Assembly (NCBI RefSeq): GCF_017963645.1
Contig: NZ_JAGMWN010000010.1
Span: 56,808-120,807 of the forward strand
Reading direction: 5' to 3'
DNA length: 64,000 bases
Source of the DNA: Marivibrio halodurans
GTDB taxonomy: Bacteria; Pseudomonadota; Alphaproteobacteria; UBA8366; Aestuariispiraceae
Below are positions 1 to 9,612 of this stretch, piece after piece. A program made the translations under genes and the position numbers. The notes beneath the pieces are model-generated. The model was not told where the DNA came from. It worked only from the letters and a program-made list of their open reading frames with translations, and did not search any database. Numbering within the stretch: the stretch's first letter is position 1; every line of letters begins with the position of its first letter.

Positions 1-2388
1 TCGATCCCGGCCACGGCCGACCTGCTGGCCACCGTGGCGGGCCTGCCGGCGGGCCGCGTGGTGCTACCGGGCCTGGACCGGTATTTGTCCGAGGAAGATT
101 GGCATGCCGTCCTGGAGGCGCCGACCCACCCGCAACATGGCCTGGCCCGGCTGATCGCGCGTCTGGGCCTCGACCGTGCGACGGTCGCGGATTGGCCGGA
201 GACGGAAGCCGGGACGGAACCGGGCGGCCACGCCCGCGCCCGGTTGGTGGCTGAGGCGCTGCGCCCGGCGGAGACCACCGGCGCCTGGATGACGGCCGGC
301 GACATCCCGGCCGAGGCCGTCACCGGCGTCGATTGGCTGGAGGCGCCGAACGCCGCCGCCGAGGCCGGGGCCATCGCGCTGGCGCTGCGCGAGACGCTGG
401 AGACCGACGGTCGCACCGCCGCCCTGGTGACGCCCGACCGGACACTGGCCCGTCGGGTCGCCGCGGCGATGGAGCGCTGGGGCATCGCGGTCGATGATTC
501 CGCCGGGCGGCCGCTTTCCAACACGCCGGCCGGTATCTTCCTGCGTCTGGTGGGGGAGGCGGCGCTGACCGGCTTAGCCCCGGTCGCGCTGCTGGCGTTG
601 TTGAAGCATCCGCTGGCGGGTCTCGGCCTCGCGCCCGCCGCCCTGCGCCGGGACATAAGGCGGCTGGAAATCGCCGTGCTGCGCGGACCGAAGCCGGGCC
701 CGGGTGCGGCCGGGCTGCACGCCGCGCTCGACGCCGCAGATGTGGCGGCCGGTGCGGAGGGGGACCGGCTGACGGCGCTGGTCGAGCGGATCGAGGCGGC
801 GCTGGGCCCGTTGATGGCGGCCCTTTCCCCCGGCGGGGAGGCCCCACCCACCATGCAGGCCGCGAGCCTGATCGAAACGCATATCGCGGCGGCGGAAGCC
901 GTCGCCGCGACGGAGACGGAGGAGGGTGCCGCCCGCCTCTGGCGTGGGGAGGACGGGGAGGCGCTGGGCGAATTGCTGGCCGGGGCGCTGGATGCCGCGG
1001 GCGCCGACCATGCGCTGGAAGCGATCGCGGGCGGCGATTATCCGGCCGTGCTGGAAGCGCTGATGATCGGCGTCAATGTCCGCCCGCGCCACGGCCGCCA
1101 TCCGCGCGTCTTCATCTGGGGGCCGCTGGAGGCGCGGTTGCAGCATGCGGACCTGATCGTCCTCGGCGGGTTGAACGAGGGGACATGGCCGATGGAGCCG
1201 GAGGCCGATCCCTGGATGTCGCGGCCGATGCGCCGGGATTTCGGCCTGCCGGCGCAGGAACGGCGCATCGGCCTCGCCGCGCATGATTTCGCCCAGGCCT
1301 TCGCCGCGCCGCGCCTGCTGCTGACCCGCGCCAGCAAGATCGACGGCCAGCCCACGGTGCCGAGCCGTTGGTTGGAACGCCTCGCCGTCGTGCTGGCCCG
1401 GGCCGGACTGTCCGACCGGTTGGCGCCGAACCGGGGCTGGGCCGGCCGTCTGGTGGATTGGGAACGCGCGCTGCACGCGGAAAGCACGCGGCGCTTCCTG
1501 GAGCCGCCGGCACCCCGCCCGCCGGTCGCGGCGCGCCCGCGCGCGCTGTCCGTCACGCGGGTGGAGACATGGCTGCGCGATCCCTATTCGATCTTCGCCG
1601 AACGTATCCTGGGGCTGCGCCGCCTGGACGATATCGATGCCGATTTCGGCGCGGCGGAACGCGGCAGCTTCATCCACCGCGCGCTGGAGCTGTTCGTCGA
1701 GCGCGCGCCGCCCGACCGGCCCTTGCCGTCGGAGGAGGAGGCGCTCTCCCTGCTGCTGCGTTGCGGGGAGGAGGCGTTCGGCCCGCACGCCCTCGACCGG
1801 CCGGAGGTCCATGCCTTCTGGTGGCCGCGCTATGAGCGGATCGCGCGCTGGTTCCTCGCCCGCGAGATCGAACGGCGGGAGACCCAGGGCCTCGTCGCCA
1901 GCGCGACGGAGATCAAGGGGCGCCATGTCATCGACGGCCCCGCCGGTCCCTTCACCCTGAGCGCGACGGCGGACCGGATCGATCTTCTGCATGGCGGGGG
2001 ATACGCCATCATCGACTACAAGACCGGCACCCCGCCGAGCGCCAGGGACCTGAAGGCCGGCTATGCCCCGCAATTGCCGCTGGAAGCCGCCATGGCGATG
2101 GAGGGCGCCTTTCCCGACCTGCCGCCCGCGGCGGTGGTGGAACTGGCCTATTGGCGGCTTTCCGGTGGCGACCCACCGGGCGAGGTCAAGACGCCCAATG
2201 TCGATATCGGCCAGATCGCGCCGGAGGCGCTGGACGGGCTGCACCGGCTGGTCGCGCGCTTCGACGACCCGGCGCGCGCCTATACCGCCCTGCCCCGACC
2301 GGCCCGCGCGCCGCGTTTCAACGACTACGCCCATCTGGCCCGCGTGGCGGAATGGGCGCGCGCGGATCTCGGCGGAGGCGAGGGATGA
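1..2388 (+). CDS. addB: AddB, double-strand break repair subunit (5' end outside window)
   Basis: The reading frame is open from base 1, so the true start lies upstream; about 795 C-terminal residues are visible of a family that is usually near 1,000. AddB pairs with AddA in the helicase-nuclease that resects double-strand breaks and hands the ends to RecA. The visible part has the inactivated helicase-like body, including the family signature RASKIDGQPTVPSRWLERL near 1327-1383. A C-terminal PD-(D/E)XK nuclease module follows, with SFIHRALELF near 1669 and the catalytic run IIDYKTG near 2008-2028. addA follows after 21 bp in the same direction, as expected for co-transcription. Confidence is high because both the motifs and the neighbour agree. 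Confidence 0.95.
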   Translation, partial: SIPATADLLATVAGLPAGRVVLPGLDRYLSEEDWHAVLEAPTHPQHGLARLIARLGLDRATVADWPETEAGTEPGGHARARLVAEALRPAETTGAWMTAGDIPAEAVTGVDWLEAPNAAAEAGAIALALRETLETDGRTAALVTPDRTLARRVAAAMERWGIAVDDSAGRPLSNTPAGIFLRLVGEAALTGLAPVALLALLKHPLAGLGLAPAALRRDIRRLEIAVLRGPKPGPGAAGLHAALDAADVAAGAEGDRLTALVERIEAALGPLMAALSPGGEAPPTMQAASLIETHIAAAEAVAATETEEGAARLWRGEDGEALGELLAGALDAAGADHALEAIAGGDYPAVLEALMIGVNVRPRHGRHPRVFIWGPLEARLQHADLIVLGGLNEGTWPMEPEADPWMSRPMRRDFGLPAQERRIGLAAHDFAQAFAAPRLLLTRASKIDGQPTVPSRWLERLAVVLARAGLSDRLAPNRGWAGRLVDWERALHAESTRRFLEPPAPRPPVAARPRALSVTRVETWLRDPYSIFAERILGLRRLDDIDADFGAAERGSFIHRALELFVERAPPDRPLPSEEEALSLLLRCGEEAFGPHALDRPEVHAFWWPRYERIARWFLAREIERRETQGLVASATEIKGRHVIDGPAGPFTLSATADRIDLLHGGGYAIIDYKTGTPPSARDLKAGYAPQLPLEAAMAMEGAFPDLPPAAVVELAYWRLSGGDPPGEVKTPNVDIGQIAPEALDGLHRLVARFDDPARAYTALPRPARAPRFNDYAHLARVAEWARADLGGGEG

Positions 2389-2409
2389 GGAAGAAGAGGA
2401 TGGCATGCC

Positions 2410-5400
2410 ATGACCGCTGACCTCTCCCCCAGCGCGATCCAGCGCGGCGCGGCTGATCCGATGTCGAGCGTCTGGGTCGAGGCCAATGCCGGCAGCGGCA
2501 AGACCAAGGTGCTGACCGACCGCGTGCTGGCCCTGATGGTGAACGGCACGCCGCCGGAGAAGATCCTGTGCATCACCTTCACCAAGGCGGCGGCGGCGGA
2601 GATGGCGAACCGCCTGAACCGGCGGCTGGGGGAATGGACGGGGCTGGGCGACGCGGCGCTTCGCGCGGCGATCCGCGACCTCGACGGCGGCGCGGTCGGG
2701 CCGGAGAAGCTGGCCCGCGCGCGCCGCCTGTTCGCCACCGTCCTCGACGTGCCGGGCGGGCTGAAGATCCAGACGGTGCACAGCTTCTGCCAGTCGCTGC
2801 TGGGTCGCTTCCCGCTGGAGGCCGGGGTCAGCCCGCGCTTCGAGGTGATGGAGGAACGCGAGGCCGCGGAGCTGATGCGCATCGCCCGCGATACCGTGCT
2901 GCGCGCGGCGCGCGGCGGCGGGCCGATCGCCGACGCGCTGGGCGCCGTCACCCGGCGCGCGCAGGAGGATCAGTTCGCCGACCTGATGCGCGCCCTGTCC
3001 AGCGAACGCGCGCGCCTTGCCCGCGCGCTGGGACCGGAGCGGGATGTCGAGGGGGCCGTCGCGCGGCTGGCCGACGTGCTGGACGTCGATCCGGCGGGCA
3101 GCGAGGCCGCGATCCTCGAGGCCGCCTGCGACGACGCGGCCTTCGACCTGATGGGTTTGCGCGGCGCGGCCCAGCGGTTGCTGGAGGACCCGCAGGCGAA
3201 GAAGACGGATCAGGACACCGCGCGCCTTCTCCTCGGCTGGATCGCGGGCGGGCCGGAGAGCCGGGTGGCGCGCTTCGCCGACCACATGGAACGCTTCCTG
3301 GCCAAGAGCAAGGATTACGCGCCGAAGGAGATGAAGTCGCTCGCCACCAAGAAGATGCTGGAGGTCTATCCCGATATCGAGGGCATCCTGCTGGGCGAGC
3401 AGCGCCGGCTTCAGTTCGTCGACCAGCGCCTGCGCCGGCAGGCGACCTTCGAGGCGACGGCGGGGCTGATCCGCCTCGGCGCGCGCATCCTGGACGCCTA
3501 TGACCGGGCGAAGGCGGCGCGCGCGCGCCTCGACTACGACGACCTGATCGTCAAGGCGCGCGACCTGCTGGCCGGGGACGGGGCGCCGCCCTGGGTTCTG
3601 TTCAAGCTCGATGGCGGGTTGGAGCATATCCTGATCGACGAGGCCCAGGACACCAATCCGGAGCAATGGGAGATCGTCGGCGCGCTGGCCGACGAGTTCT
3701 TCGCCGGCGAGGGGACGGCCGGCGCGATGCCCCGCACGGTCTTCGCCGTCGGCGACGCGAAGCAATCGATCTACAGCTTCCAGCGCGCGGACCCCCGCGC
3801 CTTCCAGGCGATGCGCCATCACTTCGCCGCGCGCGCGCGGGAGGCGGGCCAGGGATTCCGGGGCGTCGGCTTCGATTTCTCCTTCCGCTCCGCCGAGGCG
3901 GTGCTGCGGGCGGTCGACGCCACCTTCGCCGAACGGCCCGCCGCCGACGGCGTGCGGGGGGAGGACGGCATCGTCCGCCACCGCCCGCAGCGCGCCGGCC
4001 ATGGCGGGCGGGTCGAGCTCTGGCCCCTGATCGGTCCCGGCGACGCGGTGGAGGAGGAAGACGCCTGGTCCCCGCCCGAGGCCAGCGCCATCGCCGACAG
4101 CCCGGGCTATCGCCTGGCCGAGGGGCTGGCGCGGGAGATCGCCGGCTGGATCGGCGCGGAGCCGGTGCCGAGCCTGGGGCGCCCGGCGCGCGCGGGCGAC
4201 ATCATGGTGCTGGTGCGCCATCGCACCGGCTTCGTCGATCAACTGGTCCGCGCGTTGAAGCGGCGCGACGTGCCCGTCGCCGGCGTCGACCGCATGGTCC
4301 TGACCGAGCAGATCGCGGTCATGGACCTGTTGGCGCTGGGTCATTTCCTGCTGCTGCCGGAGGATGACCTCAGCCTCGCCGCCGTGCTGAAGAGCCCGCT
4401 GATCGGCCTCGACGACGATGATCTGTTCCGCCTCGCCCACGCGCGCGGGAAGAAGAGCCTGTGGCGCCGCCTGCGCGAGGTGGCGGAGGAGGACCCGAGG
4501 CTCGCGGAAATCCGCGACTGGCTGGCCGGTCATCTGGCCGACGCCGACCGGCGCCCGCCCTTCGAGCTTTACCACGACGTGCTGACCCGCCCCGCCCCGG
4601 CGCCCGTCGGGCCGGAGGGCGAGACGGTGCCCGGGCGCCGGGCGATGATCGCGCGGCTGGGAACGGAGGCGGAGGATCCGCTCGACGAGTTCCTGTCGCT
4701 GGCGCTCGGCCATGAGCGCAGCGGCCCCGCCTCCCTCCAGGGCTTCCTCGCCTGGTTCGCGCGCGGCAAGGCGGAGATCAAGCGCGACCTGGAAACCGGC
4801 CAGCGCGACGAGGTGCGTATCCTGACCGTCCACGGCGCCAAGGGGCTGGAGGCGCCGATCGTGGTGTTGCCCGACAGCGTCTCGAAGCCGCGCGGCGGGC
4901 AGGGACCGGCTCTGCGCTGGATGACCGTGCCGCCGCGTCCCGGCGCGCGCGCGGGCGCCTATGACGCGGAAAGCCGGGTGCTGCCCCTGTGGACGCCGAA
5001 GGCGCGCTATCAGGAGGAGCATGCCGCCGACCTGAAGCTCGACGAGGACGCGGCGCGCGCGCAGGAATATCGCCGCCTGCTCTATGTCGCGATGACGCGC
5101 GCGGCCGACCGGCTGATCGTCTGCGGTCATCACGGGGCGACCGCCCCGGCGGAGGATTGCTGGTACCGGCTGGTCCAGGCGGGGCTGGAGCGGTTGGCGG
5201 ACGAGTCGATCCTGACCCGGGAGGAGAACTGGACGGTGGCGGCCGACAGCCCGGTCGCCTGGAGCGGGGAGCGGCTGATCCTGGAACGCCCGCAGAGGGA
5301 AGAGGTCGCGGCGCCCGAGGCCGCCGACGCCGCGCGCGCCGTGGCCGCCGTGCCGGATTGGATCGATGCCCCGCCCCCGGCGGAACCCTCGCCGCCGCGC

Positions 5401-5991
5401 CCGCTGGCCCCCTCGCGCCCGCGCGACGCCGACCCGCCGGTACGCTCGCCGCGCGGCAGCACGGCCAATGCCGTGGGGTTCCTCAGCGTGCGGCGCGGGC
5501 GGCTCGTCCACCGGCTGTTGCAGACCCTCCCCGACCTGCCGGCCGGAACCCGGGCGGAAGCCTGCCGGCGCTTCCTCGCCCGGCCGAGCCATGGGCTGAG
5601 CGAGGCGGAGGTCGATGCACTGACGGCGGAGGTGATGGGCGTGATCGACGCGCCGGACCTCGCCCCCCTCTTCGCGCCGGGCAGCCGGGCGGAGGCGCCG
5701 CTGGTCGGCCTCGGCCCGATCGACGCGGAGGGCGGGCGCGCCGTCGTCACCGGTCAGGTCGATCGGCTTGCCGTGACCCCGGCCGGCATCTTCGTCGCGG
5801 ACTACAAGACCTTGCGCCCGCCACCCGTCGATCCGGCCGACGCCCCCATCGCCTATCTGCGGCAGATGGCGCATTACCGCGCGCTGCTGCGGGAGATCTA
5901 CCCGGGGCGGCCGATCGCCTGCGCGCTGGTCTGGACCGACGGGCCGCGCCTGGCGCTTCTGCCGGACGGGTTGCTGGACAGCGTCCTTTAA
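2410..5991 (+). CDS. addA: AddA, double-strand break repair helicase-nuclease
   Basis: A 1,193-residue UvrD/Rep-type superfamily 1 helicase fused to a RecB-like nuclease. Visible motifs are the Walker A region EANAGSGKTKVL (about residues 23-34), the DEAQD Walker B box near residue 408, GDAKQSIYSFQRADP, the late helicase motif YVAMTRAADRL, and a nuclease core GQVDRL...VADYKT near residue 1,130. Unwinding is ATP-driven and the protein acts with AddB in recombinational repair in the cytoplasm. The ATG at 2410 follows a purine-rich GAGGAAGAAGAGG stretch and gives the normal N-terminus just before the helicase domain. A 1,766-codon open frame on the opposite strand is an artefact of GC-rich coding. 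Confidence 0.96.
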   Translation: MTADLSPSAIQRGAADPMSSVWVEANAGSGKTKVLTDRVLALMVNGTPPEKILCITFTKAAAAEMANRLNRRLGEWTGLGDAALRAAIRDLDGGAVGPEKLARARRLFATVLDVPGGLKIQTVHSFCQSLLGRFPLEAGVSPRFEVMEEREAAELMRIARDTVLRAARGGGPIADALGAVTRRAQEDQFADLMRALSSERARLARALGPERDVEGAVARLADVLDVDPAGSEAAILEAACDDAAFDLMGLRGAAQRLLEDPQAKKTDQDTARLLLGWIAGGPESRVARFADHMERFLAKSKDYAPKEMKSLATKKMLEVYPDIEGILLGEQRRLQFVDQRLRRQATFEATAGLIRLGARILDAYDRAKAARARLDYDDLIVKARDLLAGDGAPPWVLFKLDGGLEHILIDEAQDTNPEQWEIVGALADEFFAGEGTAGAMPRTVFAVGDAKQSIYSFQRADPRAFQAMRHHFAARAREAGQGFRGVGFDFSFRSAEAVLRAVDATFAERPAADGVRGEDGIVRHRPQRAGHGGRVELWPLIGPGDAVEEEDAWSPPEASAIADSPGYRLAEGLAREIAGWIGAEPVPSLGRPARAGDIMVLVRHRTGFVDQLVRALKRRDVPVAGVDRMVLTEQIAVMDLLALGHFLLLPEDDLSLAAVLKSPLIGLDDDDLFRLAHARGKKSLWRRLREVAEEDPRLAEIRDWLAGHLADADRRPPFELYHDVLTRPAPAPVGPEGETVPGRRAMIARLGTEAEDPLDEFLSLALGHERSGPASLQGFLAWFARGKAEIKRDLETGQRDEVRILTVHGAKGLEAPIVVLPDSVSKPRGGQGPALRWMTVPPRPGARAGAYDAESRVLPLWTPKARYQEEHAADLKLDEDAARAQEYRRLLYVAMTRAADRLIVCGHHGATAPAEDCWYRLVQAGLERLADESILTREENWTVAADSPVAWSGERLILERPQREEVAAPEAADAARAVAAVPDWIDAPPPAEPSPPRPLAPSRPRDADPPVRSPRGSTANAVGFLSVRRGRLVHRLLQTLPDLPAGTRAEACRRFLARPSHGLSEAEVDALTAEVMGVIDAPDLAPLFAPGSRAEAPLVGLGPIDAEGGRAVVTGQVDRLAVTPAGIFVADYKTLRPPPVDPADAPIAYLRQMAHYRALLREIYPGRPIACALVWTDGPRLALLPDGLLDSVL

Positions 5992-6077
5992 GGCCGCTCG
6001 CGAAAGGGACGGTTGGGACCGGGCGGCTCAAGACCAATTCCCACCGGCCGTATCGACGGATGCATGGCGGGCGGGTA

Positions 6078-6692
6078 ATGAATGCCGTCATGCTCCCCTT
6101 CGCCGCCGCCGTCTTCTTCCTGATCGTCACCCCCGGGCCGGGGGTGCTGTCCATCGCCGGTGTCGGCTCCGGCTTTGGGGTCGCGGCCGGGAACCGCTAT
6201 CTGATCGGACTTTGGATCGGCAATAACGCGGTCGCGGCGATGGTGGCGAGCGGGCTGGCCGCCATCGTCCTGGCCGAGCCGACGGTGCGCGCGGTGCTGC
6301 TCTATCTCTCCGTCGCCTATCTTTTCTACCTGGCGGCGCGGATCGCGCTCGCCGGCTCCGACATCGCCTTCGTGGAGAAGGAGAAGGCTCCCGGAATCCT
6401 GAATGGCGTGACGCTGCAACTGATCAATCCGAAGGCCTATGCCGTCCACACGACCCTGTTCGGCGGCTTCGCCTTCCTGCCCGCCCAGCCGCTGGCCGAG
6501 ATCGGGCTGAAATTCCTGATAATGAACGCGATCTGGATTCCGCTGCATTATCTCTGGCTCGGTGCCGGGGTCACGCTGCGCCGGCTGGATCTGGCGCCGC
6601 GCACCCACCGGGCGATCAATATCCTGATGGCGCTCTCGATGCTCGCGGTCGTCGTGCTCGCCCTATTGGCTCAGAAGGACGCGATCGGATGA
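6078..6692 (+). CDS. LysE/RhtB family amino acid exporter
   Basis: A 204-residue, very hydrophobic protein with about six predicted membrane segments. It has the LysE-family N-terminus, in which a first hydrophobic segment is followed by VTPGPGVLSI. The central LQLINPKAYAVH is the conserved NPK region of LysE/RhtB permeases. Members export amino acids or related metabolites across the inner membrane; the substrate cannot be read from sequence. I chose ATG 6078 (MNAVML); an in-frame ATG at 6060 would add six residues. The stop overlaps the next gene's ATG in an ATGA, so translation is probably coupled to the FAD oxidoreductase, which may act on the same kind of amine or amino acid. Confidence 0.88.
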   Translation: MNAVMLPFAAAVFFLIVTPGPGVLSIAGVGSGFGVAAGNRYLIGLWIGNNAVAAMVASGLAAIVLAEPTVRAVLLYLSVAYLFYLAARIALAGSDIAFVEKEKAPGILNGVTLQLINPKAYAVHTTLFGGFAFLPAQPLAEIGLKFLIMNAIWIPLHYLWLGAGVTLRRLDLAPRTHRAINILMALSMLAVVVLALLAQKDAIG

Positions 6693-7828
6693 ATGGCCCG
6701 CATAACGGCCCGCATGTCGCCGTCGTCGGCGCCGGAATCGTCGGCGCGGCCTGCGCCCTTTACCTCGCCCGCGCGGGCGCGCGGGTTACCGTGGTCGATC
6801 GCGCGGATGGTCCGGGCCGGGGCGTCACGGCGGCCAGTTTCGGCTGGGTCGGGCTGCTCGCCGGGCTGGACGAGCAGGATGACGACGCCTTCGCCCGGCG
6901 GCTGGAGGCGGTCGCGGAATGGCGCCGGCTGATCGAGGTGATGGGCTCCGCCCTGCCGGCGCGGCGGGTCGGCGCGATCGCCTGGGGCGACGAGGCCCCG
7001 GCGGCGGGAAAGCTGGCCGAGAATCCTCGCCTTCGCGCCGCCGGGATCGCCCTGATCGCCCGTGCCGAGATCGCGGCGCGGGAACCGGCGCTGCGTCACC
7101 CCCCGCCCCATGCGGCCTTGGCGGCCGACGAATGGGCGGTGGAGACGGAAGCGGCGGCCCAGATGCTGCTCCGCGCGGCGGCGGAGGCGGGCGCGCGTCT
7201 CCTGCCCGGGGTCGAGGCGGTGGGTCTCGCGCGCGCCGGGGGACGCGCCATCGGCCTCGATCTGGCAGGGGGTGATCTGGCAGGGGGCGATCTGGCGGGG
7301 GGTGATCGGTTGGCGGCGGATCATGTGCTGCTGGCCGCCGGGACGGGAACCGGCGCCTTCCTCGGCGATCATATGCCGGCGGGCGCGATCCGGGGGTCGG
7401 ACGCGGTGATGCTCCGTTTCACGGGCGCGGGTGCCGCGGCACGGTTCCGGGGCATCGTCTGCGGCCCGGAGTTCGAGGCGCGGACGGCGGGCGACGGCAC
7501 CATCCTGTGCGCCGACCTGCCCGGCCCGGGGCGGGAGAGCGTGCCCGCCATCGCGGCGGAGACGGCGGCGGCCCTGCGCCGCGCCCTGCACGGGGCGGAG
7601 GCCCTGCATCCCGCCGCGTCCGCGCGCGTCGCCCGGCCCTGGACCGCAGACGGCGCGCCGGTCCTGGGGCCGGTGCCGGGCTTGGCGGGGGCGAGCCTCG
7701 CCGTGTTGCACCCTGGGGTGATCCTGGCGCCCTGGGCCGCGCGGCTGCTGGCGGCGTCGATCCTGGAAAAGGCGGCCGTTCCGGCGGGGCTGCGCGCGGA
7801 CCGGCGGTCGCTGGACCCACGTCCTTGA
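6689..7828 (+). CDS. FAD-dependent oxidoreductase, D-amino acid oxidase (DAO) superfamily
   Basis: A 379-residue protein with an N-terminal FAD-binding Rossmann fold (VVGAGIVGAACALYLARAG, residues about 11-29) and a DAO-type C-terminus ending around ALHPAASARVARPWTADG...LGPVPG. These flavoenzymes oxidise amino acids, secondary amines or related substrates at the C-N bond; the exact substrate is not predictable. The start overlaps the LysE stop (ATGA). Around residues 190-205 the protein reads LAGGD three times, encoded by an exact-length 15-bp tandem repeat at 7259-7303; this probably lengthens a surface loop. It converges with the reductase gene on the other strand, with 29 bp between stops. 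Confidence 0.85.
   Translation: MNGPHNGPHVAVVGAGIVGAACALYLARAGARVTVVDRADGPGRGVTAASFGWVGLLAGLDEQDDDAFARRLEAVAEWRRLIEVMGSALPARRVGAIAWGDEAPAAGKLAENPRLRAAGIALIARAEIAAREPALRHPPPHAALAADEWAVETEAAAQMLLRAAAEAGARLLPGVEAVGLARAGGRAIGLDLAGGDLAGGDLAGGDRLAADHVLLAAGTGTGAFLGDHMPAGAIRGSDAVMLRFTGAGAAARFRGIVCGPEFEARTAGDGTILCADLPGPGRESVPAIAAETAAALRRALHGAEALHPAASARVARPWTADGAPVLGPVPGLAGASLAVLHPGVILAPWAARLLAASILEKAAVPAGLRADRRSLDPRP
7259..7303 (+). repeat. 15-bp tandem repeat, three units, inside the FAD oxidoreductase gene
   Basis: Three adjacent 15-bp units of GATCTGGCAGGGGGT, with single-base differences in units two and three, encode LAGGD three times in frame. The unit length is a multiple of three, so changes in copy number would keep the frame. 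Confidence 0.9.
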
Positions 7829-7857
7829 GGGGCGCGTGGACGCAGGTAGGCAGGTTC

Positions 7858-8901
7858 CTAAAGCTCCGGCACGCCCTTGGTCGTCGAATATTCGAAATGC
7901 AGCGCTTCCCCCGGATGGACGATGGGATAGATCGCGTGCGCCGCCTGGGCGGCGTCTGAGAAGCCCTGCAGGATCAGCTTCAGCTTGCCGGGATAGGTTG
8001 CGACATCGCCGACCGCGAAGATGCCGGGGATCGGCGTCTCGCAGGTGGCGGGATCCACCGGGATCACCTGCTTCTCGATCGGGAAGCCCCATTCCGCGAT
8101 CGGCCCCAGCTTCGCGGCCAGGCCGAAGAAGGGCAGCAGGACATCCGCCTCCAGCACGCGCTCATTGCCGTCCAGATCCTTGACCCGGACGGCGGAAAGC
8201 CGGCCGTCATGCCCGTCCAACCCGGCGAGTTGATAGGGCACGACCAGTTCCAGCTTGTCCGTCTCGGCCCAGGCGCGCATGCGTTCCACCGATTCGGGGG
8301 CGGCGCGGAACTTGTCGCGGCGATGGACGACATAGACCTTCTCGGCCACCTCCGGCAGGGACATGGCCCAGTCTACCGCGCTGTCGCCGCCGCCGGCGAT
8401 GACGATGCGCTTGTTCCGGAAATCCTGCCGACGCTTGACCATGTAGAAGACGCTTCGCCCCTCATAGTCGGCAAGCCCGTCGAGCGGCGGCCGGTTCGGA
8501 CCGAAGGCGCCGCCGCCCGCCGCGATCACCACGGCCTTGCAGCGAATCCGGGTGCCGGCCGCCGTTTCCACCAGGAAACCGCCGTCGTCCTGTCGAACGA
8601 CGTCCGTCACCTGCTGGTTCAGATGAAAGCGGGGCGAGAACGGCTCCGCCTGGGTCTCCAGCCGCTCGATCAGATCGGCGGCGTCGATCCGGGGATAGGC
8701 GGGGATATCGAAGATCGGCTTTTCGGGATAGAGGGCGGTGCATTGCCCGCCGATTTCCTCCAGCGAATCGATCACATGCGCGCGCAGCTTCAACATGCCG
8801 AGCTGATGGATCGCGAACAGGCCGACCGGCCCGGCCCCGACGATGACGGCGTCGGTCTCGTGGATCTCCGAATCCGGTCGGGCATTGTCCTGCGCGCTCA
8901 T
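7858..8901 (-). CDS. Ferredoxin--NADP reductase, thioredoxin-reductase-like type
   Basis: A 347-residue two-dinucleotide-domain flavoprotein. The FAD motif is VGAGPVGLFAIHQLG near residue 22, and GGQCTALYPEKPIFDIPAYP is typical of the YumC-type ferredoxin/flavodoxin-NADP reductases. The NADPH-binding glycine motif is IAGGGDSAVDWA, and IFAVGDVA near the C-terminus completes FAD binding. The CxxC redox pair of true thioredoxin reductase is absent, which favours the ferredoxin reductase assignment. It would pass electrons between NADPH and ferredoxin in the cytoplasm. The start is ATG at 8901. The 207 bp up to divergent tsaE must carry promoters for both directions, but I see no clear boxes. Confidence 0.9.
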   Translation of the reverse strand: MSAQDNARPDSEIHETDAVIVGAGPVGLFAIHQLGMLKLRAHVIDSLEEIGGQCTALYPEKPIFDIPAYPRIDAADLIERLETQAEPFSPRFHLNQQVTDVVRQDDGGFLVETAAGTRIRCKAVVIAAGGGAFGPNRPPLDGLADYEGRSVFYMVKRRQDFRNKRIVIAGGGDSAVDWAMSLPEVAEKVYVVHRRDKFRAAPESVERMRAWAETDKLELVVPYQLAGLDGHDGRLSAVRVKDLDGNERVLEADVLLPFFGLAAKLGPIAEWGFPIEKQVIPVDPATCETPIPGIFAVGDVATYPGKLKLILQGFSDAAQAAHAIYPIVHPGEALHFEYSTTKGVPEL

Positions 8902-9108
8902 GGCGGATGTCCTCTCCTCGATCGTGGGCCGACGCGCTCGTCGACGGCGGGAAGGCTTGGGTCGGTCGATGCGCGGTGATAGAAGATCGCTCGGGGTCCG
9001 CGCGTCAAGCCGAGGCGCGACCTCGACTGTCCGGAAATGACCGGGAGGCGGTCGCGGCCGCCCGCGACCCGTCCCCACCCTTCCCAAATCCATGAGCATG
9101 GAGACCGG

Positions 9109-9612
9109 ATGACCGCCCCCCCCATCGCCGACCCGATCGAGATCGAGCTTCCGGACCTCGCCGCGACGCGGGCGCTGGGCACGGCGCTGGGCGCGGCGCT
9201 GCGGCCGGGCGACGTGGTGGCGCTGAGCGGCGATCTGGGCGCGGGGAAGAGCGAGCTGGCCCGCGCGGCGATCCGCGCGCGCCTGGCCGTGCCCGATCTG
9301 GAGGTGCCGAGCCCCACCTTCACCCTGGTCCAGACCTACGAGGCACCAGCGCTGGAAATCTGGCATGTCGATCTGTATCGGCTGGAGCGGCCGGGCGACG
9401 CGCTGGAACTCGGACTGGAGGAGGCCTTCGCCGATGCCGCGATGCTGATCGAATGGCCGGGCCGGTTGGGCGACGCGCTGCCGGCCGCGCGGCTCGACCT
9501 CTGCTTGAGCGTTATCGGTGCGCCGGACACGGGCGGAGACGGCGCGCGCCGGGCGATGCTGGCCGATCCGGCGGGCGCCTGGGCCACGCGGATCGAGGGG
9601 CTGCGTCCATGA
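9109..9612 (+). CDS. tsaE: TsaE, tRNA threonylcarbamoyladenosine biosynthesis ATPase
   Basis: A 167-residue P-loop protein with SGDLGAGKSELARA (Walker A, about residues 41-54), then PSPTFTLVQTYE and the WHVDLYRL segment that are diagnostic for TsaE. TsaE works with TsaD and TsaB to install t6A37 on ANN-decoding tRNAs in the cytoplasm. ATG 9109 is the first in-frame start near the family N-terminus; a seven-codon open frame (9092-9112) overlaps it and is probably meaningless. The stop overlaps amgK in ATGA, so the two are translationally coupled. A tsaE-amgK-murU order is common in alphaproteobacteria. Confidence 0.95.
   Translation: MTAPPIADPIEIELPDLAATRALGTALGAALRPGDVVALSGDLGAGKSELARAAIRARLAVPDLEVPSPTFTLVQTYEAPALEIWHVDLYRLERPGDALELGLEEAFADAAMLIEWPGRLGDALPAARLDLCLSVIGAPDTGGDGARRAMLADPAGAWATRIEGLRP

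Noticed and set aside
574..5874. 1,766-codon open frame on the minus strand across addB-addA
   Set aside because: Lies antisense to two certain genes; low-complexity Arg/Ala/Gly/His composition with no domain. It is a side effect of GC-rich third positions.
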